Positions 42,947 through 50,382 of a stretch of 64,000 nucleotides of DNA are shown piece by piece (positions within the stretch are counted from its first letter, which is position 1; every line of letters begins with the position of its first letter). Below the pieces are notes generated by a model. The model was not told the origin of the DNA. It made no database searches and worked only from the letters and a program-made list of their open reading frames with translations. The stretch is from NCBI GenBank assembly GCA_017431345.1, contig JAFRLH010000059.1, positions 1 to 64,000 of the forward strand, written 5' to 3'. The DNA comes from Lachnospiraceae bacterium (GTDB taxonomy: Bacteria > Bacillota > Clostridia > Lachnospirales > Lachnospiraceae). Both the position numbers and the translations under genes were made by a program.

Positions 42947-43789
42947 ATGAAAAAAATGAATGTTGCTATTCTTGCATTTGCTCTTTGCCTCGCGCTTGCC
43001 GGATGCACCGGCAGTCCGAAGCAGGAAGAAACGCTCAGTGAGAGCGAGCAGCAGGCAATCGGGGAAAGCCTCGCTGCGGAAATTGACCAGATGGTCGGTG
43101 ACATCACTGCTGCTGAGACCCCCGAAGGTTCGGAAGAGGGATCTGAAACGGCAGAGACCGAAGCGCCTGATACGGACTACGAGACTGATGCAGAAGAAGG
43201 CGATACTGCAGCTGCCGGGGCTGAAGCAGAGTCCATCAGCAATTCTCTGAGCGGCATGGATATCGCCGTTCCCCTGCCGCTCATGTATACCGGAGAAGAT
43301 CCTTATATGCAGACTGTTTTTGACTGGATGGAAAAAGAACCCGCCACCTGGTATGAAGACGGTGCGTATTTTATCCCGGCGCCGGTCATCTTCTATACCG
43401 ACGAGAGCGATCCGGCGGATATCCGGATCTTCGGCGATTTCCAGGTGTTTAAATATGATCTGGAGGGTGAGAACCTGCTGTGTAAGAGCGGCGGATCCCA
43501 TCCAGGCCTGCTTCACCTGAAAAAGTCGGAAGAAGCCGGCACCGGATATGAAGCGGTTTCCTTCGAAGCCGTAGCGGACGGAAGCGATATGGACGAGAGC
43601 ATGAAGGAGATCTTCGGCAAAGCACCTGCCGAAGCCGGAGACCTCACCGCACTGTTCAGTACCGCTCACGACGACGGCACCTATGAGAACGTGCGGAAGG
43701 AATATATCAAAATGTATGCCGACCAAGTACCGTTTACCATTACATCCTATCAGGATGAGGGCTGGGATCCGGTAATGATCGACGACTGA
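42947..43789 (+). CDS. Putative lipoprotein of unknown function
   Basis: 280 residues with a type II signal peptide and a lipobox LALAGC (MKKMNVAILAFALCLALAGC). An acidic Glu/Thr/Ala-rich linker follows (about 25-105), then a domain of about 170 residues with no family I recognise. ATG at 42,947 follows AGAGAGG; the upstream frame is not coding. It would be a surface lipoprotein, lipid-anchored on the membrane. It is divergent from the MATE gene and alone on its strand. The visible domain has a YEAVSFEAV/GDFQVFKYDL pattern that suggests a beta-rich fold. Confidence 0.8.
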   Translation: MKKMNVAILAFALCLALAGCTGSPKQEETLSESEQQAIGESLAAEIDQMVGDITAAETPEGSEEGSETAETEAPDTDYETDAEEGDTAAAGAEAESISNSLSGMDIAVPLPLMYTGEDPYMQTVFDWMEKEPATWYEDGAYFIPAPVIFYTDESDPADIRIFGDFQVFKYDLEGENLLCKSGGSHPGLLHLKKSEEAGTGYEAVSFEAVADGSDMDESMKEIFGKAPAEAGDLTALFSTAHDDGTYENVRKEYIKMYADQVPFTITSYQDEGWDPVMIDD

Positions 43790-43940
43790 CAGAACATTCA
43801 TCCCGAAAGAATATTTCTGTTTTAAGTTTATTTAAGTTCCATGGTTTATATTCCGGTCAGCAAAAGATAACAGATGTACTCTATTTATTCGATACAACAG
43901 AATGTTTAACAGATCAGAATGTCAGGAAAGGAGTCCGGAA

Positions 43941-44135
43941 ATGAAGAACAGCAGAATTACATTGAACAGGAACGAACGGCAGCAGCAGATCGCTATGTGC
44001 GCGAAGACTTTTTTCAATCTGGAGGGCAGAATGCCGGAGCCTGCGGAACTGGCATCCTGGCTGGATGAGAGCTGGCTGGGGGAGATCATGAATTATCTGG
44101 GAATGTACTTCGTGCCGGAAGTATTATGCGCATGA
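43941..44135 (+). CDS. Small protein, 64 aa, unknown
   Basis: Starts at ATG 43,941, behind AGGAAAGGAG. It contains LNRNERQQQIAMCAKTFF and MPEPAELASWLDESWLGEIM, two amphipathic helices that look like a small helical protein. The ARNER...MPEPAELA wording resembles the region-3-like helices of sigma factors (P-T-P-E-E-L-A). It is not homologous by eye to any complete family. It lies at the edge of the tRNA repeat region. Confidence 0.5.
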   Translation: MKNSRITLNRNERQQQIAMCAKTFFNLEGRMPEPAELASWLDESWLGEIMNYLGMYFVPEVLCA

Positions 44136-44143
44136 GGTGACCC

Positions 44144-44172
44144 GGTTCCTCCCTCGGCGTTCGAATCCCCTA
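44144..44172. repeat. Truncated copy of the 124 bp tRNA-linked unit (C)
   Basis: Only the right end (GGTTCCTCCCTCGGCG, then GAATCCCCTAT) of the unit seen in full at 44,222 and 44,383. Its left part is lost next to the small ORF. Confidence 0.75.
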
Positions 44173-44191
44173 TGTATTTTTATACATAAAA

Positions 44192-44213
44192 GGTCCACGG
44201 CATCCCGTGGACC
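44192..44213. terminator. Bidirectional hairpin in the repeat region
   Basis: GGTCCACGG and CCGTGGACC form a 9 bp stem with A and T runs on both sides. It differs from the CCGCGG hairpins of the other spacers. Confidence 0.6.
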
Positions 44214-44221
44214 TTTTTGTA

Positions 44222-44345
44222 TGGAGCATAGGGGATTCCCTCCGGCGGCTCTGCCGCCTTTCTGGCCGGCCTTCGGCGCACACGTGTCACTGGCACGTGC
44301 GCTTCCGTCGCCTTTGGCTCCTCCCTCGGCGTTCGAATCCCCTAT
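44222..44345. repeat. 124 bp tRNA-linked repeat unit B
   Basis: It starts with TGGAGCAT, identical to the 3' end of the tRNA-Ala gene read on this strand, and has inverted arms ATAGGGGATTC (44,228-44,238) and GAATCCCCTAT (44,335-44,345) around a GC-rich, hairpin-forming core. It is over 95% identical by eye to unit A. Confidence 0.85.
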
Positions 44346-44353
44346 AATCCACT

Positions 44354-44380
44354 AAAAAAACCGCGGAAATCCGCGGTTTT
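44354..44380. terminator. Hairpin between repeat units B and A
   Basis: Seven A, then CCGCGG AAAT CCGCGG, then four T. It functions in either direction by sequence. It is nearly a copy of the tRNA terminator at 44,513. Confidence 0.6.
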
Positions 44381-44382
44381 AG

Positions 44383-44506
44383 TGGAGCATAGGGGATTCC
44401 CTCCGGCGGCCCTGCCGCCTTTCCGGCCGGCCTTCGGCGCACACGTGTCACTGGCACGTGCGCTTCCGTCGCCTTCGGCTCCTCCCTCGGCGTTCGAATC
44501 CCCTAT
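44383..44506. repeat. 124 bp tRNA-linked repeat unit A
   Basis: The unit nearest the tRNA gene. It has the arms ATAGGGGATTC (44,389-44,399) and GAATCCCCTAT (44,496-44,506). The spacing between the starts of units B, A and the tRNA 3' end is 161-162 bp, so terminator and unit were duplicated together. Confidence 0.85.
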
Positions 44507-44512
44507 ATCCAC

Positions 44513-44542
44513 AAAAAAACCGCGGATAACCGCGGTTTTTTT
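44513..44542 (-). terminator. Terminator of tRNA-Ala
   Basis: CCGCGG ATAA CCGCGG (44,520-44,535) flanked by A7 and T7. It is three bases past the mature 3' end on the minus strand. Confidence 0.75.
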
Positions 44543-44544
44543 CG

Positions 44545-44617
44545 TGGAGCATAGGGGATTCGAACCCCTGGCCTCTTGACTGCCAGTCAAGCGCGATCCC
44601 AACTTCGCCAATGCCCC
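44545..44617 (-). tRNA. tRNA-Ala (anticodon GGC)
   Basis: 73 nt cloverleaf. Acceptor GGGGCAT pairs with ATGCTCC, with the G3-U70 pair that defines tRNA-Ala. D arm GCGA/TCGC with GG in the loop, anticodon stem CTTGA/TCAAG with loop CTGGCAG (anticodon GGC, reads GCC), T arm AGGGG TTCGAAT CCCCT. CCA is not encoded. Confidence 0.93.
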
Positions 44618-44628
44618 AAGCGAATGAG

Positions 44629-44657
44629 AGTATACCACACCGTCAGATTTAATGCAA
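44629..44657 (-). promoter_or_regulatory. Promoter of tRNA-Ala
   Basis: TTGCAT (44,652-44,657), 17 bp spacer, extended -10 TGG-TATACT (44,629-44,634), about 11 bp before the tRNA. Confidence 0.75.
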
Positions 44658-44694
44658 GGATTATTTTTGACGGCGTGGTTTTTGTTATCAGCAG

Positions 44695-45798
44695 TTATCC
44701 CAGCCTCGCCTTCAGCAGACGGATCTCTGTTTTTTTCATCCCGGCTTTCCGCAGATACTTTTCCGCACACTCGGAAAGACATTCTCCGTCACCGCTCTTC
44801 ATGCCCGTACCGAAAGCCCTGGCTAACGACGCTTCTATATTGCCGGCTGAGATCATCCTGTACTGATCACTTCCGGGCATGATGCCGTAATAATTCACAA
44901 AGGACAGCATGTAATCGGCAATGATCCCGTTAAGATCCGCGCCCATCAGGCTCTCCAGAATCGCCGCCGCAAATCCCGCGCGGTCTTTTCCTTCATTGCA
45001 GTGGATCAGATACGGCCCGTCATGGGAAGCCAGGAACCGGAATCCTTCCGCCAGCTTCTTTTGGAATTCCTCCGCGAAAAAATCCATGCCCATGTTCAGT
45101 GCTGCGATATCGCATTTTGCATAACCGGACAGCGAATAACCCTCATATCTTTTCATCCTCTCTTCCGAATCTGTAAGATTCAGCACAGTACGGATACCCG
45201 CACGTTTTAATGCCTCATCGGCTTCCTTATTCCTGTTCAGAGCCGGATTTACGGGCGAGGAAGACCGGAACAGGATTCCCGGCGCTATTCCGGCCGTCTC
45301 TATTTCACGGAAGTTGGCAAATTCCTCATCCGATAATGCCGCATAATCAGCTCTTTTATTTGTTCTTGTTCCGCCGGCCTGGTGCATCCTGTATTCGTCG
45401 ATGAACCCCTGCTTCTGTACTATGGACAGAGACACCGGTGCCTCGCAGTCGATCCCGTCTTCCCAGACAAGTTTATACCCTGTCTGCCTGCCGGTATCAA
45501 TGATACGGGCAATCTCCATTTCTGCAGCCATATTCCCGGCATTGACCGCCAGCACCACCCAGCCTTCTCCGCCTTCCGGATCGGTGAACAGACTGCAGAC
45601 CGGCTCCCCGCTGTCCGCATCGTTGTAGCAGGTACCGACAGGCATTTCCATTTCATGACTGCCAATCTTCACAAGAATGATATCAGCCGGTTCGAAACCT
45701 GCCTCCTGCAGTTTCTCCGGAGAAACCGTAAGGGTGATGTTCCCATATCTGCTGATTTCCCTTATTTTTGTAACGATTGCCGGATTTCTGTCTCTCAC
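44695..45798 (-). CDS. Tyrosine-protein phosphatase-like protein (Y_phosphatase3 type)
   Basis: A protein of 367 residues. The C-terminal two-thirds is a Cys-dependent phosphatase with the P-loop HCNEGKDRAG (about 265-274), with Cys, Arg and a Lys/Asp in the C-x5-R layout, and IRTVLNLTDSEERMKRY upstream. The N-terminal ~110 residues have the YGNITLTVS...DIILVKIGSH pattern, tentatively like the C-terminal domain of SAM-hydroxide adenosyltransferases. The start codon is GTG at 45,798 after GGAG. Such enzymes act on phosphotyrosine or phosphoinositides. It is located just upstream of, and opposite to, the transporter operon. Confidence 0.82.
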   Translation of the reverse strand: MRDRNPAIVTKIREISRYGNITLTVSPEKLQEAGFEPADIILVKIGSHEMEMPVGTCYNDADSGEPVCSLFTDPEGGEGWVVLAVNAGNMAAEMEIARIIDTGRQTGYKLVWEDGIDCEAPVSLSIVQKQGFIDEYRMHQAGGTRTNKRADYAALSDEEFANFREIETAGIAPGILFRSSSPVNPALNRNKEADEALKRAGIRTVLNLTDSEERMKRYEGYSLSGYAKCDIAALNMGMDFFAEEFQKKLAEGFRFLASHDGPYLIHCNEGKDRAGFAAAILESLMGADLNGIIADYMLSFVNYYGIMPGSDQYRMISAGNIEASLARAFGTGMKSGDGECLSECAEKYLRKAGMKKTEIRLLKARLG

Positions 45799-45832
45799 GC
45801 CTGACGTTCTCCATTTTTAATTTATATATTCT

Positions 45833-45908
45833 GAAATATTTATATGGAATTTATTTCTGGTTTCTGTTATTATATAACAGAAACAGGATTTTCTTAATAT
45901 AAATTAAG
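45833..45908. promoter_or_regulatory. Three palindromes upstream of the CitMHS transporter
   Basis: GAAATATT...TTATTTC (45,833-45,857, imperfect), TTTCTGTTA ttata TAACAGAAA (45,861-45,883, perfect 9 bp arms) and CTTAAT...ATTAAG (45,893-45,908). They lie 110-190 bp upstream of the transporter start, in an AT-rich gap between divergent genes. They could bind the response regulator encoded at 47,574. The link is inference. Confidence 0.5.
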
Positions 45909-46019
45909 ATATTCCGGAACATTTTTTAATGGCAGACCGCATTCTATTTAATTCCTGTATTATATTATTCTGATTGTGTAAATCAGGGCAGTCACTGTCC
46001 TTAAAGAGGAGGAGCAACA

Positions 46020-47423
46020 ATGAGTGAAACCATCGTTGGCATTCTGGGATTCATTACTATTATTGCAATAGTATACATGCTGTTCCAGAGCAAGACTCTT
46101 CCGAGTATCGCTTTCATCATCTTCCCTTCTATTCTCGCTGTTATCCTGATCGCAGGCGGATACTACGAGATCGAGCAGATCGGAAAGCTGATCAAAGGCG
46201 GTTTCGGAAGCACAGGACCTACCGCAGCACTGTTCGTTTTCAGCGTACTGTACTTCGGTATCATGGGTGATGTCGGATTGTTCGATGTCATCATCAATGC
46301 ACTTATGAAACTTGTGGGAGACAACGTCATCGGTGTTACACTCATGACAGCTGTCATCGCCCTGATCGCCCATCTGGACGGCGGCGGCGCATCCACATTC
46401 TGTATTCTGATCCCCGCAATGCTTCCTGTTTACCAGAAGATGCATATGCGCAAAACGACCATGCTGAGAATCGCTGTTCTTGCAATGGGTGTTCTGAACC
46501 TGATGCCCTGGGCAGGACCTACGATGCGTGCCGCATCCGTTCTCGGCGTAGAAGCCGGTCAGCTCTGGGGAACCCTGATTCCGATCCAGATCTTCGGTAT
46601 CGCGCTCTGCCTGGCACACGCCGTTCTCGCCGGCTTCCAGGAAAAAGCAAGAGGTGCAGGCCTTACCGGAAAACTTGCACAGACTGAAGGCGTCGTTGAA
46701 GTAGCTGCTGCTACTGCTGCTGCCCCGACAGAAACAAACGAACTTGCAAGACCGAAACTCTTCGTCTTCAACCTGCTTCTTACGATCGCTGTCATCGCAC
46801 TGCTGATCTGGGATCAGTTCCCGAGCTATGTTCCCTTCATGCTCGGCGTCGGCATCTCCATCATGGTCAACTATCCCGGTCAGAAAATGCAGAAGAAGAT
46901 CATCAACAGCCACGCCGGCCCTGCTCTGATGATGTGCTCCACACTGATGGGCGCTGCGGTGCTGATGGGTGTTCTTGTTTACGGTATTGATGTCGAAGGC
47001 GCTGCGGTCATCGCAAAGCCCGGCACAGAAATGGCTATCACCAGTGTTGTTACCTGCATGGCTGAGATCATCCAGATGGTACTGCCTCATGCACTCGGCA
47101 CACACCTTCCGATCGTTATCGGTATCCTGTCCGTACCGCTTGCCCTGGCATTCGATACAGACTCCTACTTCTATGGCATGCTGCCGATCATGATCGCTAT
47201 CGGCGCAAGCTTCGGCGTAGAGGCTCTTCCGATCGCGGTTGCCATGGTCGTCTGCAGAAACTGCGCGACATTCATCAGCCCGATGGTTCCCGCTACCCTG
47301 CTGGGTATCGGACTTGCGGATGTGGATATCAAGGATCATATCAAAGCAAGCTTCCTGTATGTATGGGCTTTCTCCATACTCTGCATGGTCGTTGCTGTGA
47401 TCCTGGGCATCATGCCGCTGTAA
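46020..47423 (+). CDS. CitMHS-family (citrate-type) transporter
   Basis: A protein of 467 residues with about 12 membrane helices and a large cytoplasmic loop after residue 205. The motif HLDGGGASTFCILIPAMLP (about 120) and the GP.AAL..F rich segment resemble the citrate-Mg2+:H+ symporters of the CitMHS family (TC 2.A.11). It probably imports a divalent-metal-complexed tricarboxylate or another carboxylate. Start ATG at 46,020 has GAGGAGG 7 nt upstream. A bidirectional terminator follows at 47,435. The exact substrate is unknown; the two-component system next to it is a likely sensor. Confidence 0.8.
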   Translation: MSETIVGILGFITIIAIVYMLFQSKTLPSIAFIIFPSILAVILIAGGYYEIEQIGKLIKGGFGSTGPTAALFVFSVLYFGIMGDVGLFDVIINALMKLVGDNVIGVTLMTAVIALIAHLDGGGASTFCILIPAMLPVYQKMHMRKTTMLRIAVLAMGVLNLMPWAGPTMRAASVLGVEAGQLWGTLIPIQIFGIALCLAHAVLAGFQEKARGAGLTGKLAQTEGVVEVAAATAAAPTETNELARPKLFVFNLLLTIAVIALLIWDQFPSYVPFMLGVGISIMVNYPGQKMQKKIINSHAGPALMMCSTLMGAAVLMGVLVYGIDVEGAAVIAKPGTEMAITSVVTCMAEIIQMVLPHALGTHLPIVIGILSVPLALAFDTDSYFYGMLPIMIAIGASFGVEALPIAVAMVVCRNCATFISPMVPATLLGIGLADVDIKDHIKASFLYVWAFSILCMVVAVILGIMPL

Positions 47424-47434
47424 TAAGAACGATA

Positions 47435-47460
47435 AAAAAGCCAGGTCCGCCTGGCTTTTT
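47435..47460. terminator. Bidirectional terminator after the transporter
   Basis: AAAAAGCCAGG tccg CCTGGCTTTTT, an 11 bp stem followed by T on both strands. It is 12 nt after the stop. Confidence 0.85.
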
Positions 47461-47541
47461 TGTATGCTCATTTACTGTCGTATAAGCCCGAATCGCTCCC
47501 CTGCCGTCTGCCGCATCGCGGGAGCTTGCTCTCTCTTTATC

Positions 47542-47592
47542 GTACAAGCTTATCGTTCCGCTGCCCCGGCAGCTTATACGATAAGCTTGTAC
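47542..47592. repeat. 14 bp-armed hairpin across the response regulator stop codon
   Basis: GTACAAGCTTATCG (47,542-47,555) and CGATAAGCTTGTAC (47,579-47,592) are perfect inverted arms. Between them is an inner GCTGC/GCAGC stem. The right arm includes the last codons of the response regulator gene. No T tract follows on the minus strand, so it may stabilise the mRNA end or act as a weak terminator. Confidence 0.7.
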
Positions 47593-48263
47593 CCCAGGCC
47601 CCACACCGTCACGATATGCACCGGATTGCGCGGATCAGCCTCGATCTTCCCGCGCAGATGATTGATATGCACGGTCACGCTGTTCTCATCGATCAGATCG
47701 TCATTCCACACCTGCCGGTACAACTGCTCTTTTGAAAACACCTGTCCCGGATGCTCCAGGAAGAACGCCATCAGCCTGGTCTCCTTGGAGGACAGCAGAA
47801 TCTCCTTCTCATTTTTAAACAGGCGCAAGGTATTCTTTTCAAACCGGAAAGGGCCCTGCATCAGATTGTTTCCGGAAGAAACTGCCATCTGCTCATTTCT
47901 GCGGATCAGCGCCTTCACTTTTGCACCGAGGATGATCGGATTGAACGGTTTCGTAACATAATCATCCGCGCCGAGTCCGAGACCATACAGCGCGTCATAA
48001 TCTTCGTTGCGCCCGCTCACAATGATGACCGGCGTGTTGTCCCCGCGGCCGCGGATCGTTTCCACCGCTTCGAACCCGTCCATCCCGTCCATATTGATGT
48101 CCATCAGGACGAGCGCGTATTTATTTTTCTTCAGCAGCCTAAGCGCCTCTTCCGCGCTGCCTGCAATATCCGTTTCCAGATCATTGCTACGCAGCACCTT
48201 CTTCAGAAGTCTCTGGATGCTGGGATCGTCATCCACGATCAGGACTGTATTTTTATTATCCAT
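47574..48263 (-). CDS. OmpR-family response regulator
   Basis: A protein of 229 residues. The receiver domain has Asp55 (MDINMDGMDG), with the acidic DDDPS loop at the N-terminus and Lys in VTKPFNP. The C-terminal winged helix has the VWNDDLIDENSVTVHINHLR-type recognition region. Start ATG at 48,263 follows AAAGAGGTGG; a longer upstream frame is not needed. It is divergent from the histidine kinase gene and probably controls the transporter. Promoters for both genes fit within the 190 bp between them. Confidence 0.93.
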   Translation of the reverse strand: MDNKNTVLIVDDDPSIQRLLKKVLRSNDLETDIAGSAEEALRLLKKNKYALVLMDINMDGMDGFEAVETIRGRGDNTPVIIVSGRNEDYDALYGLGLGADDYVTKPFNPIILGAKVKALIRRNEQMAVSSGNNLMQGPFRFEKNTLRLFKNEKEILLSSKETRLMAFFLEHPGQVFSKEQLYRQVWNDDLIDENSVTVHINHLRGKIEADPRNPVHIVTVWGLGYKLIV

Positions 48264-48452
48264 TGCCCACCTCTTTGCGCGATGTTCCCGCGCTTTAATA
48301 CTGTCTTTCTGCAGAATCATTTGCTGCAGACACGGACGACGGAACAAAAATATTCATATTCTGCTTGCCAACTGTCCCGGGAAAGTTTACCATCAACAGA
48401 GTACAACATGTAAAGTATATCCCGTTTTTCCGGAAATGTAAACGGAGGGAAG

Positions 48453-50258
48453 ATGAACGAAAGAACGAACCGAAAACGAAATGCTGCTTTCCTCATAGGA
48501 ATTCCTGCGCTGGCTCTGGCTGCGCTGCTGGCCTGCGGCGGGCTTGTTTATCTTTTCAGCAATTACCGGAATGTCCTGCTGAACAGCCAAAAGACACAGC
48601 TGATGAATATTTCCGAGAGTGTGGCGAACAGTCTCTCCGTCTATCTGGAAGACTATCAGCAGACTGTCAGATCGATCGTATCCCTTGATGCCTTCGCAGA
48701 AGCTGAACAGAAACTCGCCTTCAGGAACGAAGCGCCGTTATACGATATCATCGACCATGCAAGAAAAAGCCGCGGCGGAGAAGTGGTCTGCGCTGTATAT
48801 GAATCCGCTGCCGGCCAGACGCTTACAACCGGCACGGACAGTGCGTTCACGCTCCACCGCGAACTCGGAAGTGACGATGTTTTTGAGGATCTGCGTATTG
48901 AAAAGGATGTTGACGGCAGTTTCTGCTTCCGCGTCAGTGCCGCAACACAGTTCGGCGGATCGCTCTCGTTCTATCTCCCGCTTGAAAGCGTTTATGCAAA
49001 GACGGCGTCCTATATTCACATGGGGGAAGACGGTTATGTGATGATAAAGGATTCCGCCGGCATCATCCTTATGCATCCCGTCGCGGACCAGATCGGCATC
49101 GACGTCCTCGCGGACCGAAAGATCCGTCATCCGGATTTTGACTTTTCAGAGCTGGAAATACTGATAGAACATCAGCTGGAAGGCCGCTCCGACGCAGAGA
49201 TCTACCATTCCTACTGGTGGGCAGACGATCCGCCGACCAGAGTGACCAAGGTATCGGCTTATCTCCCCCTTTATCTCGGCCAGGATTTTCTGAGCATCAG
49301 CGCCGTCATGGATTATGAGGAGATTTCCAGACCGCTTGAAAGTATGGGCATCCGGATCCTGGCGCTCTCCATCCTCCTGGTTATCACTTTGCTGATCATC
49401 ATCCTTTCCCTGCGGAACGCGATCCTTCGCCAGCGTTCGATTGAAAGTGAGAATCTCAGTCTGAAGCAGATGAATGAAGAACTTGAACGGCTGAACCAGG
49501 AAGAGGAACGCATGGCCGAACAGCAGCGGCTGTCCCTGATCGGGACCATGACCAGCGGCATTGCGCATGAGTTCAACAATCTGCTGACGCCGATCATGGG
49601 CTATTCGGCAATGATCCTGGAGAGCATGGATGATTCCGATGAAAACAGGGAAGACATGCTGGAGATCTATGATTCCGCGGAAAAGGCCAAGGAGATCATC
49701 GACCAGATCTCCCAGTTCTCCGGCAAAAATGCGGAAAAAATGTTCTCCCCCGTGCATGCAGCGGAAGCAGTAAAGAAAGCGCTGACGATCACAGAGGCGG
49801 CTGCCCCGCGCAATGTCAGCATCAACAGTTCCTTTGACACCGAAAATGATCTGATCATGGGCAACTCGCTGAAGATCCGGCAGATGATCGTCAATCTTTG
49901 CAATAACGCGATTCATGCGATCGGAAGCGCTGACGGACAGATCAGCGTGACGGGCGATGTGATAGACGGATCTTCGATGAGCGAGCCGTTCTTCTCTGAC
50001 AAACAGGATATGCGCTTCTACCGGATCACGGTTTCCGATACCGGCTGCGGGATGAGCAAAGAAGTGCTGGACAACATTTTCGTGCCTTTTTATACGACAA
50101 AAAAGCCCGGCGAGGGCACCGGGCTTGGTCTTGCGATTGTGCAGCGGCTCGTCGAAGCGCACCGCGGATTTATCAAGGCGGAGAGCGCAGAGGGGAAGGG
50201 AACGACGTTCACGCTTTATCTTCCCTTGATGGAGAATGATAACATTCCGCAGAACTGA
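48453..50258 (+). CDS. Membrane-bound histidine kinase with extracytoplasmic sensor
   Basis: A protein of 601 residues. TM1 is at about 11-34 and TM2 at 300-322; the region between them (about 265 residues) is a Cache-like sensor domain outside the cell. A coiled coil at 330-362 leads to His372 (GIAHEFNNLLTPIMGYS). The N, G1 and G2 boxes of the ATPase domain follow (NLCNNAIHAIG, DTGCGMS, GTGLGLA). The H box with FNNLL resembles NtrB-type kinases. It most likely senses a ligand of the CitMHS transporter. The response regulator at 47,574 is the natural partner. Start ATG at 48,453 has CGGAGGG upstream. Confidence 0.92.
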   Translation: MNERTNRKRNAAFLIGIPALALAALLACGGLVYLFSNYRNVLLNSQKTQLMNISESVANSLSVYLEDYQQTVRSIVSLDAFAEAEQKLAFRNEAPLYDIIDHARKSRGGEVVCAVYESAAGQTLTTGTDSAFTLHRELGSDDVFEDLRIEKDVDGSFCFRVSAATQFGGSLSFYLPLESVYAKTASYIHMGEDGYVMIKDSAGIILMHPVADQIGIDVLADRKIRHPDFDFSELEILIEHQLEGRSDAEIYHSYWWADDPPTRVTKVSAYLPLYLGQDFLSISAVMDYEEISRPLESMGIRILALSILLVITLLIIILSLRNAILRQRSIESENLSLKQMNEELERLNQEEERMAEQQRLSLIGTMTSGIAHEFNNLLTPIMGYSAMILESMDDSDENREDMLEIYDSAEKAKEIIDQISQFSGKNAEKMFSPVHAAEAVKKALTITEAAAPRNVSINSSFDTENDLIMGNSLKIRQMIVNLCNNAIHAIGSADGQISVTGDVIDGSSMSEPFFSDKQDMRFYRITVSDTGCGMSKEVLDNIFVPFYTTKKPGEGTGLGLAIVQRLVEAHRGFIKAESAEGKGTTFTLYLPLMENDNIPQN

Positions 50259-50262
50259 AAAT

Positions 50263-50378
50263 GTCATCCTGAGCAAGCGCAGCGCGCCGAAGGATCCACC
50301 GCTTTCATTCCTAGGTTTTACTAAAACCGCAGGCTTTACAGCGTGGATCCTTCGTCGCTTTGCTCCTCTGGATGACAG
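50263..50378. repeat. Palindromic pair of the dispersed ~58 bp repeat
   Basis: A direct copy at 50,321-50,378 and an inverted copy at 50,263-50,321 meet head to head. Together they can fold into one long hairpin. It lies between the ends of two converging genes, where it could end both transcripts. Confidence 0.85.
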
Positions 50379-50382
50379 TGTT

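Noticed and set aside
42728-43801. Minus-strand ORF opposite the lipoprotein
   Set aside because: The lipobox gene is on the plus strand with a ribosome site; the antisense frame has no export or domain signs beyond composition.
44342-44782. ORF across the tRNA and repeat units
   Set aside because: It reads through a tRNA and terminators; the peptide GNPLCSTK is just translated tRNA 3' end.
45960-47471. Minus-strand ORF of 503 codons opposite the CitMHS transporter
   Set aside because: The transporter frame has motifs, membrane pattern and a perfect ribosome site; this one is low-complexity His/Asp/Cys rich.
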